This document shows, piece by piece, positions 5,633-8,453 of a stretch of DNA of 8,453 bases (positions are counted from its first letter, which is position 1; every line of letters starts with the position of its first letter). Position numbers and translations under genes: made by a program. The notes under the pieces are model-generated. The model saw only the letters and a list, made by a program, of their open reading frames with translations. It was not told the origin of the DNA and made no database searches. This stretch comes from Oribacterium sp. UBA5894 (GTDB lineage: Bacteria > Bacillota > Clostridia > Lachnospirales > Lachnospiraceae). Location: the NCBI GenBank assembly GCA_002431355.1, contig DJEQ01000088.1, positions 1-8,453 on the forward strand, in the 5' to 3' direction.

Positions 5633-7657
5633 ATGACGCAGAATGCAAGAGAGATTGCAGAACGTCTGATACAGCTGCAGGTGACGCCAAGCGTCATGAG
5701 CTCGACCTCCCGTATCTTTGAGGTCCTGCCGGAAACACTTTCTGAGCTCAGCGATCCTACGGTTTCCCTCGAGAAGCGAAACGCCATCATTGACAGTGTG
5801 TTCCCAACCGAGGTACGTGATACCCTGAAGCTTCTCTGCCAGGAAAATTCTCTCGGTATGTGGCAGGAGATTGCCGAGAAGTACAGTGAGATCCGCGCCG
5901 CCGCCAACCGTCAGCTGCAGGTACGTCTTCGCTATGTGACGAAGCCGTCCGAAAAGCAGCTCCTGAACATTCAGAAGTTCGTATTTGATAAATATCAGAC
6001 CCAGCATTTCGATTTCGAAATGCAGGAGGACAAAACCTTAGGCGGTGGCTTCATCCTGGAGGTGGGCAATGACCAGTACGACTGGTCGACGAGTGGCCGT
6101 CGGAATCAGTTCCTGGAGCAGATTAAAAATACCCGCTCAAGTCTTACGAGTGATGCCGATATTCTGACGATTCTCCAGAAGGGCATTTCGAATTTCGACC
6201 TGAAGGCCGAGAAGAAGGAGATTGGCTTCATTGAGAGCGTCGGCGATGGTATTGCCATCATGAACGGCCTCGACCATGCGATGTATGGAGAAGTCATTGA
6301 ATTCGATAATGGCATGAAGGGCATGGTGCAGAACATTGAGGCGAACCGGATCGGTGTCATCCTCTTCGGGGATGAGACGGGCCTCGGTGAGGGCAGCAGA
6401 GGCATGCGGACAGGCCGTATGGCCGGTGTACCGGTGTCCAATGAATACCTCGGTCGTGTCGTCAATGCCCTCGGTGAGCCGATCGATGGGCTCGGTCCGA
6501 TCCATGAGGATGAGTACCGTGCCATTGAACAGCCGGCACCTGGCATCATCGATCGTCAGCCGGTCAATGAGCCGCTGCAGACCGGTATTCTGGCCATTGA
6601 CTCCATGTTCCCGATTGGTCGTGGACAGCGTGAGCTCATCATTGGCGACCGTCAGACCGGTAAGACGTCCATCGCCATGGATACGATTCTGAACCAGGCT
6701 GACAAGAACTGTATCTGTATCTATGTCGCCATTGGACAGAAGGAGTCGACGGTGGCATCCCTTGTGGAGACGCTGAAGAAGCATGATGCCATGAAGTATA
6801 CCTGCGTCATGGCTGCAACCGCAGCAGATCCGGCACCGATTCAGTACATTGCACCGTATGCGGCGACCTCCCTGGCAGAGTACTTCATGTACAAGGGTCA
6901 GGACGTACTGATCGTTTACGATGACCTGAGCAAGCACGCCGTTGCCTATCGAGCACTCTCACTGCTGCTCGGTCGTGCACCGGGACGTGAGGCGTACCCT
7001 GGCGACGTTTTCTATCTGCATTCGAGACTTCTGGAGCGCTCCTGCCGTCTCAGCGAGAAGCTTGGCGGCGGTTCGATTACCGCGCTTCCAATCATTGAAA
7101 CGCAGGATGGCGATGTATCGGCCTATATTCCGACCAATGTCATCTCCATCACTGATGGTCAGATTTTCCTCGAGAGCAACCTCTTCTTCGAGGGCCAGCG
7201 TCCGGCCGTGAACGTCGGTCTGTCCGTATCTCGAGTGGGTGGTGCCGCACAGGCGAAGGCCATGAAGAAGGCATCCGGCTCTCTTCGTATCGATCTCGCG
7301 CAGTATCGTGAGATGGCAGTCTTCACGCAGTTCTCGTCGGATCTGGATCAGAACACACGGGATCTCCTCACGCAGGGTAAGGTGCTGATGGAGCTTCTGA
7401 AGCAGCCACTGGGTCATCCAATGTCGCTGTCCGATCAGGTGATCACGCTGGTGACGGCACTGAACAAGAAGATGATGACGGTGGAGCCGAAGCGCATCAA
7501 GGAATTCCAGGGAAAGATGCTGAGCTACTTCGCACAGCGCTACCCGGAGATTGGAAAGAACATCGAGATTTCAAAGCTGCTGGGAGACGATGCAAAGAAG
7601 GAAATCCTGACCGTGGCCGACGAGTTTTTAAAGAGCTGGGATGCACAGAATAAGTAA
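5633..7657 (+). CDS. atpHA: Fused F1 ATP synthase delta-alpha subunit (AtpH-AtpA)
   Basis: One uninterrupted 674-residue frame carries both F1 subunits. Residues 1 to about 165 match delta/OSCP: a helical N-terminal domain (with DPTVSLEKRNAI at 41-52), then the C-terminal LGGGFILEVGN ... DWSTSGR region (136-156) that normally ends delta and contacts the b stalk. After a linker of only about 8 residues (166-173), alpha begins with its usual N-terminal helix (DILTILQKGI, 176-185) and the SVGDGIA motif (202-208). The P-loop GDRQTGKTS is at 338-346, DDLSKHAVAYR at 430-440, and the arginine finger is R534 in SVSRVGG. The alpha part is about 500 residues, normal for the family. AAGGAGG (5618-5624) lies 8 bases before the ATG. 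The noncatalytic alpha sites bind nucleotide. Separate atpH and atpA are usual; this could be a genuine fusion or, less likely, an assembly error that removed a stop. Confidence 0.93.
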   Translation: MTQNAREIAERLIQLQVTPSVMSSTSRIFEVLPETLSELSDPTVSLEKRNAIIDSVFPTEVRDTLKLLCQENSLGMWQEIAEKYSEIRAAANRQLQVRLRYVTKPSEKQLLNIQKFVFDKYQTQHFDFEMQEDKTLGGGFILEVGNDQYDWSTSGRRNQFLEQIKNTRSSLTSDADILTILQKGISNFDLKAEKKEIGFIESVGDGIAIMNGLDHAMYGEVIEFDNGMKGMVQNIEANRIGVILFGDETGLGEGSRGMRTGRMAGVPVSNEYLGRVVNALGEPIDGLGPIHEDEYRAIEQPAPGIIDRQPVNEPLQTGILAIDSMFPIGRGQRELIIGDRQTGKTSIAMDTILNQADKNCICIYVAIGQKESTVASLVETLKKHDAMKYTCVMAATAADPAPIQYIAPYAATSLAEYFMYKGQDVLIVYDDLSKHAVAYRALSLLLGRAPGREAYPGDVFYLHSRLLERSCRLSEKLGGGSITALPIIETQDGDVSAYIPTNVISITDGQIFLESNLFFEGQRPAVNVGLSVSRVGGAAQAKAMKKASGSLRIDLAQYREMAVFTQFSSDLDQNTRDLLTQGKVLMELLKQPLGHPMSLSDQVITLVTALNKKMMTVEPKRIKEFQGKMLSYFAQRYPEIGKNIEISKLLGDDAKKEILTVADEFLKSWDAQNK

Positions 7658-7671
7658 GTGAGGAGTACATC

Positions 7672-8453
7672 ATGGCAACTACAAGAGAGCTTCGAGATCG
7701 TATCTCGAGCATCGATAATACACTGAAAATCACCAACGCCATGTACCTCATCTCCAGCACGAAGCTTCGGAAGGCGAAGACAGAGCTGGCGCAGACGGAG
7801 CCGTATTTCTATACGCTTCAGACCATGATTCAGCGTATTCTTCGTCACCTTCCGGAGGATTTTACACACCCGTATCTCGATGTGCGCCGAGAGGTGCGCG
7901 AGACGACGGAGCCCAAGGACTATAAGACCGCAGTGATCTGTGTGACCGCGGATAAGGGTCTCGCGGGTGCGTACAATCATAATGCCATTAAGCGGACCGA
8001 GGAGATCCTGGCGGCGCGTCCGAATCACCAGCTTTTCGTGGTCGGCGAGATGGGGCGTGCGTACTTTCATGCACAGAATGTGCCGATTGCACATCATTTC
8101 CACTATACAGCGCAGAATCCGACCCTTCATCGGGCACGTGTCATCACGGGCCATATGCTGGACCTGTTCGAGGCGCATGAGTTTGATGCGCTGTATATCG
8201 TGTATACACGGATGAAAAACAGCCTGGAGATGGTTACCGAGACCGAGCAGCTGCTTCCACTGGATAAGCTGCAGGGCGGTGTACTGGAGAACAATGTGCC
8301 GATGGTGGCAGGTATGGAGGAATTCCGTATGCGTCCGACACCGAAGGCCATCATTGACAATGTTATCCCGGATTATCTGAATGGTTTCATCTACAGTGCA
8401 CTGGTGGAGTCCTTCTGCTCGGAGCAGAATGCCCGTATGACGGCCATGGATGC
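7672..8453 (+). CDS. atpG: F-type ATP synthase subunit gamma (AtpG), 3' end cut by the window
   Basis: The central rotor shaft of F1, turning inside the alpha-beta hexamer. 260 complete codons are visible and no stop is reached. The N-terminal helix (LRDRISSIDNTLKITNAM ... KLRKA, 7-38) matches the gamma signature. TADKGLAGAYNHN (about residues 90-102) matches the conserved TSDRGLCGGYNSN-type motif, and SFCSEQNARMTAMDA at the window edge is the start of the conserved C-terminal helix, so only some 25-35 residues are probably missing. Between the two ends is the usual Rossmann-like domain. AGGAG (7661-7665) lies 6 bases before the ATG, 14 bases after the delta-alpha stop. atpD and atpC would be expected to follow beyond the window. 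Confidence 0.95.
   Translation, partial: MATTRELRDRISSIDNTLKITNAMYLISSTKLRKAKTELAQTEPYFYTLQTMIQRILRHLPEDFTHPYLDVRREVRETTEPKDYKTAVICVTADKGLAGAYNHNAIKRTEEILAARPNHQLFVVGEMGRAYFHAQNVPIAHHFHYTAQNPTLHRARVITGHMLDLFEAHEFDALYIVYTRMKNSLEMVTETEQLLPLDKLQGGVLENNVPMVAGMEEFRMRPTPKAIIDNVIPDYLNGFIYSALVESFCSEQNARMTAMD

Noticed and set aside
5147..6007. Long minus-strand open frame across atpF and delta
   Set aside because: Leu/Cys/Arg-rich shadow of the real plus-strand genes, with no ribosome site or family match.
6255..6270. Internal alpha start at ATG 6260
   Set aside because: It would remove the alpha N-terminal helix and half of the conserved SVGDGIA region, and no ribosome site lies at a suitable distance.

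Overview
The window looks like a chromosomal segment of a low-to-moderate GC Bacillota bacterium, most likely a Lachnospiraceae-type Clostridia. The evidence is the strong AAGGAG-type ribosome binding sites, a lipoprotein NlpC/P60 hydrolase with several peptidoglycan-binding repeats, and the style of the LysR protein and of the ATP synthase gamma subunit. The family assignment is recognition from memory and was not searched.

Layout. Bases 1-354 hold no convincing gene; they end in a strong sigma-A-type promoter for tRNA-Lys(CTT) at 355-427, which is followed by a long hairpin terminator. Next, on the plus strand, is a 532-residue secreted lipoprotein with four peptidoglycan-binding repeats and a C-terminal NlpC/P60 catalytic domain (702-2300). 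It converges on a LysR-type regulator on the minus strand (2769-3659). The 468-base convergent gap is almost filled by a 424-base imperfect inverted repeat (2311-2734): arms of about 112 bases enclose four further strong hairpins. It looks like a MITE-like palindromic element or a structured RNA. The lysR gene is divergent from an F-type ATP synthase operon, with back-to-back promoters and a near-perfect 15-bp dyad between them. The operon runs atpB, atpE, atpF, a fused delta-alpha gene, then atpG, which is cut by the window end.

How the genes work together. AtpB (a), AtpE (c) and AtpF (b) make the membrane Fo part; delta, alpha and gamma belong to F1. The c-subunit residues argue for proton rather than sodium coupling. 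The most unusual points are: (1) delta and alpha are one uninterrupted 674-residue reading frame with no usable internal start at the domain boundary, which conflicts with the usual one-delta, three-alpha stoichiometry; (2) an intrinsic-terminator-shaped hairpin lies inside the atp leader, between the promoter and atpB, suggesting attenuation; (3) the LysR gene and dyad are placed as a possible regulator of the ATP synthase; (4) the large inverted-repeat element. The lipoprotein and the tRNA appear functionally unrelated to the atp genes.
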